DNA of 32,124 nucleotides from CAZOYN01 sp964584135 (GTDB taxonomy: Bacteria > Patescibacteriota > Saccharimonadia > Saccharimonadales > UBA4665): contig CAZOYN010000005.1 of the NCBI GenBank assembly GCA_964584135.1, forward strand, positions 1 to 32,124, written 5' to 3'. The notes under the pieces are model-generated. The model had not been told where the DNA came from. It made no database searches and was given only the letters and a program-made list of their open reading frames with translations. The position numbers and the translations under genes are program-made. Below, piece after piece: positions 24,003 to 31,576 of this stretch; position 1 is the stretch's first letter, and each line of letters starts with the position of its first letter.

Positions 24003-24674
24003 GTGAGACAAATCGCCGTCTTTGATATCGATGGCACACTATCGAATATGCATCTAGGTGTTGAATTCCTTAAGGAGATGGCCATTCTAGGTGCTATTCA
24101 AGGTATCAGCAAGGACGTTTTTGAAGCACAATATGCCGAATGGACGGCAGAGGCTGATCGAACTGCCTATTACAATAAATATTTTGATGACTACTACACA
24201 TCTAGGTTGTTTGGGGTCAAAAAAGATGTTTTCGAGGAAGCGGGTCGAAAAGTAGCAGAACATGTTTCCCACACTTTATATATAGAGGTACTAGATGAGC
24301 TAAAACACCACCAAGCAGAGGGTCGTTTTATACTGGTGATTTCAAAATCGCCTGAGCAAGCAGTTAGCCATATCGCAGGGCTTTTAAAAGTTGATGACTA
24401 CTGGGGATGGCAGTTTAATTTCGACTCGTCCAACAAATATGTTAACCAGTTTGTTTATCCCAACGGCGAGAGCGATAAAGCGTACATTATTCAAGATATG
24501 GTTAATAAACACTCGCTTACATTAGATGATTCGTATGCCTATGGCGATAGCAACGGAGATATTAGCATGTTGCAGCTCGTAAAAAACTCAATTGCAGTCA
24601 ACCCAGAGCCTGGATTGCTCGCCATTGCACGCAAGAATTCCTGGAGAGTGCTCATGACAACGGCTCTCCAGTAA
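24003..24674 (+). CDS. HAD superfamily phosphatase (IB, SerB-like)
   Basis: 223 residues; a phosphohydrolase of the phosphoserine-phosphatase-like HAD-IB group. Motif I is VFDIDGTL (residues 6-13, nucleophile Asp), motif II is LVISKSP, and motifs III/IV include YGDSNGDISML with the metal-binding Asp. A helical cap lies between motifs I and II. The substrate is unknown. The start is GTG at 24003, six bases after a TACTAT box, so probably leaderless. Its last codons and TAA lie inside dispersed repeat copy 2. Confidence 0.88.
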   Translation: MRQIAVFDIDGTLSNMHLGVEFLKEMAILGAIQGISKDVFEAQYAEWTAEADRTAYYNKYFDDYYTSRLFGVKKDVFEEAGRKVAEHVSHTLYIEVLDELKHHQAEGRFILVISKSPEQAVSHIAGLLKVDDYWGWQFNFDSSNKYVNQFVYPNGESDKAYIIQDMVNKHSLTLDDSYAYGDSNGDISMLQLVKNSIAVNPEPGLLAIARKNSWRVLMTTALQ

Positions 24675-24677
24675 CGC
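24654..24677 (+). repeat. Dispersed repeat copy 2
   Basis: ATGACAAC-GGCTCTCCAGTAACGC, overlapping the end of the HAD gene and supplying its stop codon. Confidence 0.45.
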
Positions 24678-24709
24678 TTATGATTAACTTGTGTAATATA
24701 CTGTAGGCA

Positions 24710-24952
24710 ATGAGACATAAAGCAGTTAGTTACATTGGGTGGTATGGTGTTTTAGCTATACTCTCGGCTTATGCTCTTGTTAGCTTTAATGTTGTGGTAG
24801 CGAAAAGCTTACCATACCAGTTTCTTAATCTCACTGGTGCTGCTGGTATTGTCATTGAAGCACTATCTAAAAAAGACTCCCAGCCTGCTGTATTAAATAT
24901 AATTTGGGCAATCATAGCTTTCGTTTCTATTGTGCATATTTTTGTTAACTAA
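24710..24952 (+). CDS. Small membrane protein, CBU_0592-like
   Basis: 80 residues with two or three hydrophobic helices. The pattern YQFLNLTGAAGIVIEAL, then PAVLNIIWAIIAF, fits the CBU_0592-like family of small bacterial membrane proteins, whose role is unknown. A TATACT box (24697-24702) ends seven bases before the ATG and no Shine-Dalgarno site is seen. Repeat copy 3 and a terminator follow. Confidence 0.75.
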   Translation: MRHKAVSYIGWYGVLAILSAYALVSFNVVVAKSLPYQFLNLTGAAGIVIEALSKKDSQPAVLNIIWAIIAFVSIVHIFVN

Positions 24953-24969
24953 CTAGCTGAAGCCTGGTA

Positions 24970-25000
24970 GATATAGCAATGACATGGGCTCTCCACAACA
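24970..25000 (+). repeat. Dispersed repeat copy 3
   Basis: GATATAGCAATGAC...GGCTCTCCA; it matches copy 5 (26568-26596) closely. It lies 18 bases after the stop of the 80-residue gene. Confidence 0.5.
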
Positions 25001-25041
25001 GATTGACATAAGCGCTCAACTTTGCTAGCATGTAATTAAGA

Positions 25042-25084
25042 CCTTCGGCCGTAGTCTCAGAGCTACACTGCGGAAGGCCTTTTT
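25042..25084. terminator. Bidirectional terminator
   Basis: CCTTC/GAAGG with inner GTAG/CTAC pairs, followed by TTTTT on the plus strand. It separates the 80-residue gene from the convergent 140-residue gene. Confidence 0.7.
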
Positions 25085-25087
25085 CAT

Positions 25088-25510
25088 TTACTTGAGGTTT
25101 TTAATTGGGAACATCGAGATAAAGTCTTTGCGACCATTACGTTTGTTTTCTTTGATTTGGACACAAAAATAGTTACCATCTTTAGTCTGGCCGTAAAACC
25201 TGTGCAAACCAACATTCATGTCAACATTGCTGTAGATAGTATCAGGCGCGTAGGTACTATTTCGTAATAAATCTATAGCGCAAGCATAGAACTTTAGCCT
25301 TGCCACGCGTTCCTTCGGAGATTTTTGGTTAAGATGGTCCCAGAAATTGTTGATGAAAATTTTATCTTTAGTAAAGTATTTTGACCGAACATAGGGTACT
25401 CTGCGTGGAGTTCGCTTTTGAACTTGATGGTATTCATACCTGGCCTGCTTCATAATCTCATCCAAAGCGGTGCCAGGTAGCTCATTGTATTTTGACTTAT
25501 AAAGTCTCAT
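25088..25510 (-). CDS. Unknown protein, PBECR-nuclease-like C-terminus
   Basis: 140 residues, basic and soluble. The C-terminal half (NVGLHRFYGQTKDGNYFCVQIKE, then GRKDFISMFPI) resembles the small PBECR/BECR-fold nuclease domains found at the ends of phage and toxin proteins, with a His-Arg-Phe-Tyr pair and Lys-rich strand. That is recognition by pattern and is tentative. It stands alone, convergent with the small membrane protein, in the repeat-rich region. No partner resembling an antitoxin is adjacent. Confidence 0.55.
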   Translation of the reverse strand: MRLYKSKYNELPGTALDEIMKQARYEYHQVQKRTPRRVPYVRSKYFTKDKIFINNFWDHLNQKSPKERVARLKFYACAIDLLRNSTYAPDTIYSNVDMNVGLHRFYGQTKDGNYFCVQIKENKRNGRKDFISMFPIKNLK

Positions 25511-25560
25511 GCCGACATTGTAGCAATAAATAACCTGTTATCTCTCTGGATCTCAATTGC

Positions 25561-25589
25561 GATAGCAGGCACAATGGCCCCCCAGTAAT
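25561..25589 (+). repeat. Dispersed repeat copy 4 (degenerate)
   Basis: GATAGCAGGCACAATGGCCCCCCAGTAAT, related to the other copies, lying between the divergent 140- and 303-residue genes. Confidence 0.35.
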
Positions 25590-25627
25590 TATAAGCATTT
25601 GAGATCTCTGTAATGGGGTCTTTTTGT

Positions 25628-25633
25628 TATAAT
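25628..25633 (+). promoter_or_regulatory. -10 box deciding the start of the next gene
   Basis: A perfect TATAAT inside the first codons of the longer possible frame. It ends six bases before an in-frame GTG at 25640. Confidence 0.5.
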
Positions 25634-25639
25634 ACCGAT

Positions 25640-26524
25640 GTGACAAACATCCGAAAGTCTAACAGGGGTCACATCTACCTCATTGCAGTTTTATGTTTTG
25701 TTCTCTTGGCAGTCATTGGCGTAGGCGCGAAATTGTATTTCCATAGTGCGGTCAAGCAATCTCCGTTGCAGGAAATCCGCAAGCAAGTTACGGCAACCCA
25801 TGATAATATCGCAGTCAATGACGGGGCCTGGCCTGCCCAAATGGGTTCGGGTATGCCCGTGGTTGTGCCAGATTTTAACTTTTCCATAAGTTCTCAGCGT
25901 TTGCCCTCGCTGTACTTCGGCCTCAAGGACAAGGCGAACGGATCAGAAACAAAATCACCATACGATATCGAACCCATTATTGAAAAAACATTGGCGCGAG
26001 ATGGCTACAGTAGTTTGTATGTCGGTCCGACGACTAGATTATTTACAAATAATAGCTTGGCCCAAGAAGAAAAGTGCCTTTCTATTTACGATGGCCAGCA
26101 AACCGTTCTGACGCTGACTTGCTACCAAGCACAAGAAGCAATAGCTGTCGCCCAAACACTTAAACCATTTGTTGGTGCTTATACCAAAGCCGTGCCAGGT
26201 AATATAGACACTGAGACCTATTTCGGTCCAGTTACCATCAAGAGCCACAACACAGTCGGTGTTATCGGACCCAGCCAAGCTGCTGGCTACGATATCGCCG
26301 AGATGATCATCGCCCAAAAGGACGATACGAATAAGCAGATTGCGCTGTTTTATAATAAGCAAGGCGGTGCCTGGCAATATGTGACACAGGCTAGCGATGA
26401 GTTTGGCTTCACATGCGGCTCGTTTTTAGCTAACCCAGACGTGCGTAGTGCAATGCATGGTCAGATTTGCCTGAGTAATAATGGCCAAGTAAAGTTCGGC
26501 ACAAGCGAGCGGGCATTACAGTAA
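25640..26524 (+). CDS. Membrane-anchored extracytoplasmic protein, unknown
   Basis: About 294 residues: a short cytoplasmic start, one transmembrane helix (YLIAVLCFVLLAVIGVGAKLYF) and a large soluble domain outside the cell with cysteines (EEKCLS, LTCYQAQ, FTCGSF, QICLSN) that could pair. No family is recognised. An ATG lies at 25613, but the TATAAT at 25628 falls after it, so the leaderless GTG at 25640 is preferred. Repeat copy 4 lies upstream and copy 5 follows the stop. Confidence 0.65.
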   Translation: MTNIRKSNRGHIYLIAVLCFVLLAVIGVGAKLYFHSAVKQSPLQEIRKQVTATHDNIAVNDGAWPAQMGSGMPVVVPDFNFSISSQRLPSLYFGLKDKANGSETKSPYDIEPIIEKTLARDGYSSLYVGPTTRLFTNNSLAQEEKCLSIYDGQQTVLTLTCYQAQEAIAVAQTLKPFVGAYTKAVPGNIDTETYFGPVTIKSHNTVGVIGPSQAAGYDIAEMIIAQKDDTNKQIALFYNKQGGAWQYVTQASDEFGFTCGSFLANPDVRSAMHGQICLSNNGQVKFGTSERALQ

Positions 26525-26567
26525 TTAAGAACAAACATGAGCCGTTTTAACAATTGCAATTTTAATT

Positions 26568-26596
26568 GATACAGCAATGACTAGACTGGCTCTCCA
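26568..26596 (+). repeat. Dispersed repeat copy 5
   Basis: GATACAGCAATGAC...GGCTCTCCA, nearly identical to copy 3 at both ends. It lies between the 303-residue frame and the convergent FlaR-like gene. A sixth, weaker relative may lie at 27153-27175. Confidence 0.5.
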
Positions 26597-26602
26597 ATTT
26601 GG

Positions 26603-27115
26603 TTATGCTTGTTTGATACTATTTAAATAGTCCTCGGCTGTCTTTGATTTTTTGAAAATTAGCACATTTTCGTTTTTATTAATATTTATCTGCTGCAATA
26701 TCTTAGGCCTGCTTCGTTTATTAAAATGCCAGACGTACTGCAAAAACTCGGAGCTTAGTTTTTCGACCCAATCATCAGGCATCTCATCTCGTCTTCGCTT
26801 ACGATAATAAATCCGTCTTTTTAAGATTCTATAAAAACAAATGCGCCTCTGTATATCAATGAATATGATTGTGTCGGCAGCCCTAAATCGCTCAGGAAAC
26901 GTCGCACCATAATTTCCTTCCATAATCCATTTATCAGGCTTTATAAGTTCTGCAACCTTGGCATTCCAAGACTCTGTATCCACATAATAGTTATGCTGGA
27001 GTTGATGGTAGTAATAATCCAAATGGACAATCGGTAGACCTGTCTTCTTTGCTAACTTCTTAGAGAATGTTGACTTTCCTGAACCAGGACAACCAACGAC
27101 AAGAACTCTTTTCAT
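26603..27115 (-). CDS. P-loop kinase of the FlaR/topology-modulation type
   Basis: 170 residues related to adenylate-kinase-like proteins often annotated as DNA topology modulation protein FlaR. It has Walker A GCPGSGKS (8-15), HLDYYYH, the WIMEGNYG motif (about 66-73) typical of the group, a basic lid region (KRRIYYRKRRRDEMP) and a short C-terminal helix. It probably phosphorylates a small substrate; the true substrate is unknown. It is on the opposite strand to the preceding gene, and weak repeat-like sequence follows its start region. Confidence 0.85.
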   Translation of the reverse strand: MKRVLVVGCPGSGKSTFSKKLAKKTGLPIVHLDYYYHQLQHNYYVDTESWNAKVAELIKPDKWIMEGNYGATFPERFRAADTIIFIDIQRRICFYRILKRRIYYRKRRRDEMPDDWVEKLSSEFLQYVWHFNKRSRPKILQQININKNENVLIFKKSKTAEDYLNSIKQA

Positions 27116-27186
27116 GGTGCACTAATCATATCATTCAGGCCTAGCCTGGTTGTGATAGCGTCTCAGGTGGCCTTGCAGTTTTTATT

Positions 27187-27519
27187 CTAGGCTGCTTGCC
27201 GTAAGCCTAAAACATTGCCATTGGCGTCTTTAATTTGGGCGATTAACAGGCCGCCGCCAACGTCTTTGACGTCTTGGTGCATGCTGGCGCCAGAGTCCAA
27301 TAAGGTTTGCAGGCTCGCTTTAATATCTTGTACGTCAATATAACCAATGATTGCCTGTCCGTTTGGGTCTAGGCCCACCTCCAGCACATCATTCACCCTA
27401 TAGCCAACGTAATACCCGCCATCCACGTAAGGCTCAACGCCCAAAAACGTATTAAAAAACGCCTTGCTAGCAGACAAATCCTTTACGGGATACACGAGTA
27501 GTTTGATGTTCTGTGCCAT
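27187..27519 (-). CDS. VOC (glyoxalase/bleomycin-resistance) family protein
   Basis: 110 residues forming the usual pair of beta-alpha-beta-beta-beta units: KLLVYPVKDLSASKAFFNTFLG at the start, then the second unit from about residue 60 with IGYIDVQDI and a final DANGNVLGLRQ containing the Asp-x-x-Gly-x-x-x-x-Leu strand. These proteins bind a metal or small ligand; the substrate cannot be told. AGGAGGT six bases before the ATG is one of the strongest Shine-Dalgarno sites in the region. Confidence 0.9.
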   Translation of the reverse strand: MAQNIKLLVYPVKDLSASKAFFNTFLGVEPYVDGGYYVGYRVNDVLEVGLDPNGQAIIGYIDVQDIKASLQTLLDSGASMHQDVKDVGGGLLIAQIKDANGNVLGLRQAA

Positions 27520-27600
27520 GAGACCTCCTTATTCCTAGCTAATACGGTAATAATTATAGCCGAACTCGCAATCCAATAGTATCTGGCCCTGTGAAGTTTT

Positions 27601-27822
27601 TTATTTTTTAGGCGGAGGAATGGCGCCGGCATTACGGAAAGTTAGGACGATGGCCATGGCGTGGCCGTGACCAAGCCCGTATTCAGATTTCAGCCAATTG
27701 ACGATTGCCATAACTTTAACGTCTGGCCCGACCATTCCCTTGGCCTTTGCCGCTTTTAAGAAATCCTCGGGTGTCATATGGGTTTTAGCGTAAATGTTAT
27801 CAATGTAAGCTTGGAATGACAT
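27601..27822 (-). CDS. DUF4287 family protein
   Basis: 73 residues. MSFQAYIDNIYAKT, then TPEDFLKAAKAKG and the late GLGHGHAMAIVLTFR are the DUF4287 signature, often seen in proteins of unknown role or fused to other domains. A longer frame reaches 27882, but a -10 box at 27829-27834 (minus) and the family start both point to the ATG at 27822. The -10 ends six bases before the ATG, so translation looks leaderless. It is divergent from the lipoprotein gene. Confidence 0.88.
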   Translation of the reverse strand: MSFQAYIDNIYAKTHMTPEDFLKAAKAKGMVGPDVKVMAIVNWLKSEYGLGHGHAMAIVLTFRNAGAIPPPKK

Positions 27823-27828
27823 AGAATT

Positions 27829-27838
27829 ATTATATAAT
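27829..27838. promoter_or_regulatory. Overlapping divergent -10 boxes
   Basis: The palindrome ATTATATAAT gives TATAAT on both strands (27833-27838 plus, 27829-27834 minus). Start codons lie eight bases away on the right (27847) and six on the left (27822). Confidence 0.55.
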
Positions 27839-27846
27839 ACTATTCT

Positions 27847-28320
27847 ATGGCTGCTGAAACTGAATACCGGCTCTTTGCCCATCTAAACTCGCCGCGGAGG
27901 CGAGCCTTGGCTTTATTTGTGTCGGGGTTGTCTTTGGCGGCCGCGGGCTGTAGCCAGGGGAGCCAGCATGGTTTTCAAGGCGGCTGCGAAAAGTTTGGCG
28001 TGTACTCCCAGGACCGCTGGTCGCCACCTGGGGCGGCGGAACGCAAAACGCCAGATAGGGCGGCCCAAAAAATAGGTGGCTTCGCTGGCAACAAAGTTAT
28101 TGCCGTGGACGGCTGGATCCACAGTGGCAAGCCAGCCTACCCCAAGGATAGCCCGCCCTGGAATAGCGACATCTGGTTTCATGTGGCGAGTAACCCAGAA
28201 GGCTGGGTAGACTTCGCCGCTGTCCGGGGAGAACGGACCAGCTTTGACCCGACCGGACTATTGAGCGGTGGTAAGCCAGCTCGAACCAGCCCTGCCTGTG
28301 AGGGCGCGTACAAACCGTAA
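27847..28320 (+). CDS. Probable secreted lipoprotein, unknown
   Basis: 157 residues: a charged start with RRR, a hydrophobic helix and a lipobox-like LSLAAAGC (about residue 35), then a soluble domain with DGWIHSGKPAYP, WFHVASNPEGWVDFAAV and two further cysteines. The WVDFAAV segment recalls an SH3-like fold, but no family is assigned. It begins eight bases after a TATAAT box, shared as a palindrome with the divergent DUF4287 gene. Export is supported by the signal; function is unknown. Confidence 0.65.
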   Translation: MAAETEYRLFAHLNSPRRRALALFVSGLSLAAAGCSQGSQHGFQGGCEKFGVYSQDRWSPPGAAERKTPDRAAQKIGGFAGNKVIAVDGWIHSGKPAYPKDSPPWNSDIWFHVASNPEGWVDFAAVRGERTSFDPTGLLSGGKPARTSPACEGAYKP

Positions 28321-28376
28321 CTCTCGTTAAAATAGTGGCTTTTTGCTATCCTGAGAGCAGAAACGAATACACGAAC

Positions 28377-28697
28377 ATGGCCGATCCAATAGACGCTTTT
28401 TCCACAGCAAAAGCTTTAGAAAACAAGAAGGCAATGCCAACCATTGATAAAATGGCGTACTTTGTTGGGGTAGTTGGCAACGCGGCGGTTATTCCACAAA
28501 TTGTGAAGGCCTGGCAGAGTAACGCCCCGGGCTTGGCCGTACTTACTTGGTTATTGTTCGTTGGCATCGGTGTAATTTGGCTGGTGTACGCTATCGAGCA
28601 CAAGCAAAAGCCGCTGATTGTAGCGCAAATTGTCGGCTTAACCTGCAATGTAGCGGTGGTGCTAGGCTGGGTATTTAATAACTGGTTCGTCGGCTGA
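28377..28697 (+). CDS. SemiSWEET-type PQ-loop transporter
   Basis: About 106 residues with three transmembrane helices, the half-size MtN3/SemiSWEET unit that dimerises to move sugars. The helix-1 PQ motif reads AAVIPQIVKAWQSN and is followed by LTWLLFVGIGVIWLVYA and a third helix ending in WVFNNWFVG. The ATG at 28377 is preferred over 28335, because TATCCT (28348-28353) lies after the earlier one. It lies next to the glucan-active enzyme, so uptake of a glucan breakdown sugar is possible but unproven. Confidence 0.85.
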   Translation: MADPIDAFSTAKALENKKAMPTIDKMAYFVGVVGNAAVIPQIVKAWQSNAPGLAVLTWLLFVGIGVIWLVYAIEHKQKPLIVAQIVGLTCNVAVVLGWVFNNWFVG

Positions 28698-28700
28698 GCC

Positions 28701-30470
28701 TTAGCCGTCTTGTGACAGGATGAGAGCCGAATAGGCGGCTAGTTCGAGGCTGCCAGTGGTGTTTTCGACAGTGACTTCGGGGACTTGGACATCTTTAAAG
28801 TCAGGGCTATAGCCTTTCCAGGTACTGTTAAAGCGCACCCGCCAGGTGCCGAGCCGCGGGAATTCCACGTCGTAGCTATCAAAATGCCGGTTACTGAAGT
28901 TAATGATTACCACCACGTCGTCTTTGGGGCCACCCCAGCTCCAGCGGTGGTAAGCCAGGACTTTATTACCCTGGTCCACGTGTAAGATTTTAAGGCTTTG
29001 GCCTTGTAAGCCGGTGCTCACACCGTGCATATTGCGGCGTAGGGCAATCAGGTGCTTGTAGGCAGTGACGATGCCGCTGTAGCGTTCGGCGTTATCCCAA
29101 TCAAGCGCTTGCCAGTCGTTAAAACTGCCGCCGGCCATAAATTCTTGGCCTTGCAAGAGCATCGGGATACCGGGTGCCGTTAAGATAATAGCCGCTGCCA
29201 ACAATGAACGTCGGCGGGCATAGGTACTGCTGGGGTTGCCTGGGGCAATTTCTTCGCTTAAGCGGGCAGCGCCGTTACCGGCACTGTCATGCGAATCGCT
29301 ATACACCACCCGCTGGAACACATTACCATTAAAATTGCGCTCAAGTTCTTCAATAATCAAGTTGATGTTGCGGTCACTGTCGCTTACGGCGTCCAGGGCG
29401 GCACGCAGGGCGTGCGGAAAGGTGACGCCCCACTGGCCGCCAAAACCTGCACCACCATCCGCCACAGGCTTGGTGAGGTAGTTGTTGGCACCTACGTCTT
29501 CAGCAATAGTCAGGGCCTGGGGCTTGATCTTGCGGGCTAGATTGTTAAGCTGCTGCAGAAGTGTCCAGGCCTCGGGAATATCGGTGGCCGGGTCATCGTT
29601 GCGGCCTTCGACATTACGGATAAATATCGTGGAATCTACCCGCAGGCCATCCAGATGGCAGTCGTGCAGCCAGAGCCGGACATTATCCAAGATAAATTGC
29701 CGGACTTCCGGCCGGCCGTAATCTGGCCGGCTATCTGCCCAAGGAGTTTTTGACCGCCAATCGTTATAAAAATAGATGCCGCCCTTGCCGTTTTCACTCC
29801 AACCGTCAAATTGCCAGAGGTCAAGGTTATTATCCGGCCCAAAATGGTTATAGACCACATCCAGCACCACGGCGATGCCGCGTTGATGGGCAGCTTTCAC
29901 AAACTCCAGCAGTTGGTGGCGGCCGCCATACAAACTTTCCACGGCGTAGATGTAATCGGCGGCATAACCCCAACCCCTGTCCATTGGCATACTGTTAATG
30001 GGCATCAATTCAATAGCCGTAATGCCCAGCCCGGCCAAGTGATCGAGTTTGGCTATAGCTTGTTCGAAGGTCCCTGGAGTTGCCGGATCCGGCCGGTTAA
30101 AGGTGCCGATGTGCAGTTCATAGATGACTTGCTGCTCGGGCGGCAGCGGCTGAAAGTCATCGTTACCCCAGTCAAAACTGGTGTCAACAATCACCGAATT
30201 GCCGGCGGTGGTGGTTAATTGCAGCGCCCGAGGGTCATTCTTAACAAGTTTAGAGTTACCGGTATTGATAATGTATTTATACTCCTGGCCGGCAGCGGCT
30301 TCTTTAAGGGTTACTGCCCAGTAGCCGTCGCCTTCGCTTTCCAGCGGCGTTTCGCCCCAGTTATTACAGGTACCGGTGACGGCTACATCGTGCGCAAAGG
30401 GTGCCCACACCCGAAACGACACGCCCGATTTATGGACAATTGTCCCCACCTCTTTTTTATGCCGGTTCAT
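28701..30470 (-). CDS. CBM48-GH13 glucan enzyme (branching-enzyme/amylase-like)
   Basis: About 589 residues. A CBM48 domain (about 15-95, with FRVWAPFAHDVAV and CNNWGE) is followed by a GH13 barrel. The barrel has DVVYNH (206-211), the nucleophile in GLRVDST (Asp281), the acid/base in TIAEDVG (Glu326) and the third Asp in DSHDS (Asp397); numbering is from the ATG at 30476. A C-terminal beta domain follows (about 500-591). It is shorter than typical GlgB; a glycogen branching enzyme, TreZ-like or related amylase are possible. No secretion signal is present, so it acts on intracellular glucan. It is convergent with the SemiSWEET gene. Confidence 0.88.
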   Translation of the reverse strand: MNRHKKEVGTIVHKSGVSFRVWAPFAHDVAVTGTCNNWGETPLESEGDGYWAVTLKEAAAGQEYKYIINTGNSKLVKNDPRALQLTTTAGNSVIVDTSFDWGNDDFQPLPPEQQVIYELHIGTFNRPDPATPGTFEQAIAKLDHLAGLGITAIELMPINSMPMDRGWGYAADYIYAVESLYGGRHQLLEFVKAAHQRGIAVVLDVVYNHFGPDNNLDLWQFDGWSENGKGGIYFYNDWRSKTPWADSRPDYGRPEVRQFILDNVRLWLHDCHLDGLRVDSTIFIRNVEGRNDDPATDIPEAWTLLQQLNNLARKIKPQALTIAEDVGANNYLTKPVADGGAGFGGQWGVTFPHALRAALDAVSDSDRNINLIIEELERNFNGNVFQRVVYSDSHDSAGNGAARLSEEIAPGNPSSTYARRRSLLAAAIILTAPGIPMLLQGQEFMAGGSFNDWQALDWDNAERYSGIVTAYKHLIALRRNMHGVSTGLQGQSLKILHVDQGNKVLAYHRWSWGGPKDDVVVIINFSNRHFDSYDVEFPRLGTWRVRFNSTWKGYSPDFKDVQVPEVTVENTTGSLELAAYSALILSQDG

Positions 30471-30478
30471 TACCATAC

Positions 30479-30507
30479 ATTATGCTTACGCTTAGATGTA
30501 AGCGCAA
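30479..30507 (-). promoter_or_regulatory. Promoter of GH13 gene
   Basis: On the minus strand TTGCGC, 17 bases, CATAAT. The ATG at 30470 lies eight bases after the -10, which favours it over the one at 30476 and implies a leaderless message. Confidence 0.5.
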
Positions 30508-30628
30508 CCCGTTTTGCTTATGCTTGTAGTTTGCAGGCCTCTTATGTAATGATTGCCTACATGTAGTTCACGAAACTGCACGACCTTTTCACCATCAGAC
30601 AAACCCACAATCCCCTCTAGGAGACTTC

Positions 30629-31453
30629 ATGACCATCGGCAAAAAGATCAACGGAGGTAAGACCAAGTCAATCAAGGATGCTGGCAACGGCTGTGTCTTC
30701 ATTGACTCCAAGAATGACATCACCGCTGGCGACGGCCTCAGGCACGACGTACTCGAAGGCAAGGCAGCCGCCTCCACGCGGACCACCTGCAACATCTTCA
30801 AGCTGCTGGAAAAGCACGGCATCCGCACGCACTTTGTACGGCAAGTCGATGACACGACTTTCGTCGCACGACACCTCAACATGATCAAGCTCGAGCTGGT
30901 CGCACGGCGGTTCGCTTCAGGTAGCTATCTGAAGCGATTCCCGGAAGTAGCTAAGGGTACCGTTTTCGACGAACTCGTGTTCGAGATCTTCGAGAAGGAC
31001 GATACGCTCAGCCCACCTGAAGCCAAAGACGACACCCGCAATGACCCGTACGTCGAGTTCGACTTCGACAGGGGTGTCATGCGCCGCTGGAAGCCAAAGC
31101 AACCAATGGCCGAGGGTTTCATCGACGAGCGCTCGCTCGCCGAAACCAGCGTGCCGTTCATGACACCTGAGCTCAGAGAGCGGCTACGCGAGCTCACCCT
31201 CAGAAGTTTCTTGGTACTAGAAGAGGCCTGGGACAAGCTCGGCTGGGTGTACATCGACTTCAAGATCGAATGTGGCTTCGATCGAGAGACCGGCGAACTG
31301 CTGGTTGGCGATGTGATTGACAGCGACTCAGGACGCTTGGAATTCGACGGCAAGGACATGTCCAAGCAGTCTTACCGTGACGGTTCCAAGCCATTGTCCG
31401 AAATCGGGGAGGACTTCAAGATGGTCGCGAGGCTCACTGACAGTTTTGTCTGA
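30629..31453 (+). CDS. purC: SAICAR synthetase (PurC-type)
   Basis: 274 residues; joins CAIR and aspartate with ATP in purine synthesis. Family motifs are GKTKSIKD (9-16), SKNDITAGDG (about 27-36), RRFASGSYLKR (about 92-102), DDTRNDPYV, IDFKIECGFD and GDVIDSDSGRL. GGAG lies before the ATG. No other purine gene is in the window, and most Saccharibacteria are thought to lack the pathway. Codons favour a terminal C or G, unlike the flanking genes, pointing to recent transfer. Strong RNA structure follows the stop. Confidence 0.9.
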   Translation: MTIGKKINGGKTKSIKDAGNGCVFIDSKNDITAGDGLRHDVLEGKAAASTRTTCNIFKLLEKHGIRTHFVRQVDDTTFVARHLNMIKLELVARRFASGSYLKRFPEVAKGTVFDELVFEIFEKDDTLSPPEAKDDTRNDPYVEFDFDRGVMRRWKPKQPMAEGFIDERSLAETSVPFMTPELRERLRELTLRSFLVLEEAWDKLGWVYIDFKIECGFDRETGELLVGDVIDSDSGRLEFDGKDMSKQSYRDGSKPLSEIGEDFKMVARLTDSFV

Positions 31454-31465
31454 CCGGTCCAAGAA

Positions 31466-31554
31466 CCCCGCTTACAGGGAGGTGAAACCTCAGGGGCTCT
31501 GGCTAAGAGAATGTGTATCGACTTCCAAGTCGGTAGCCACCACATTCTCTTAGC
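31466..31554. other. Tandem hairpins after purC
   Basis: A nested hairpin (CCCC/GGGG around GAGGT-GAA-ACCTC, 31466-31496) is followed by a perfect 14-bp stem GCTAAGAGAATGTG (31502-31515) and CACATTCTCTTAGC (31541-31554), with an inner CGACTT/AAGTCG hairpin. No T-run follows. It may be a U-less terminator or a 3' structured RNA. Confidence 0.55.
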
Positions 31555-31576
31555 AATCCCATGTTGACGAAATGGG

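Noticed and set aside
23922..26596. Integron attC sites in the small-gene run
   Set aside because: No paired RYYYAAC/GTTRRRY boxes are seen, genes lie on both strands while the repeats keep one orientation, and no integrase is present.
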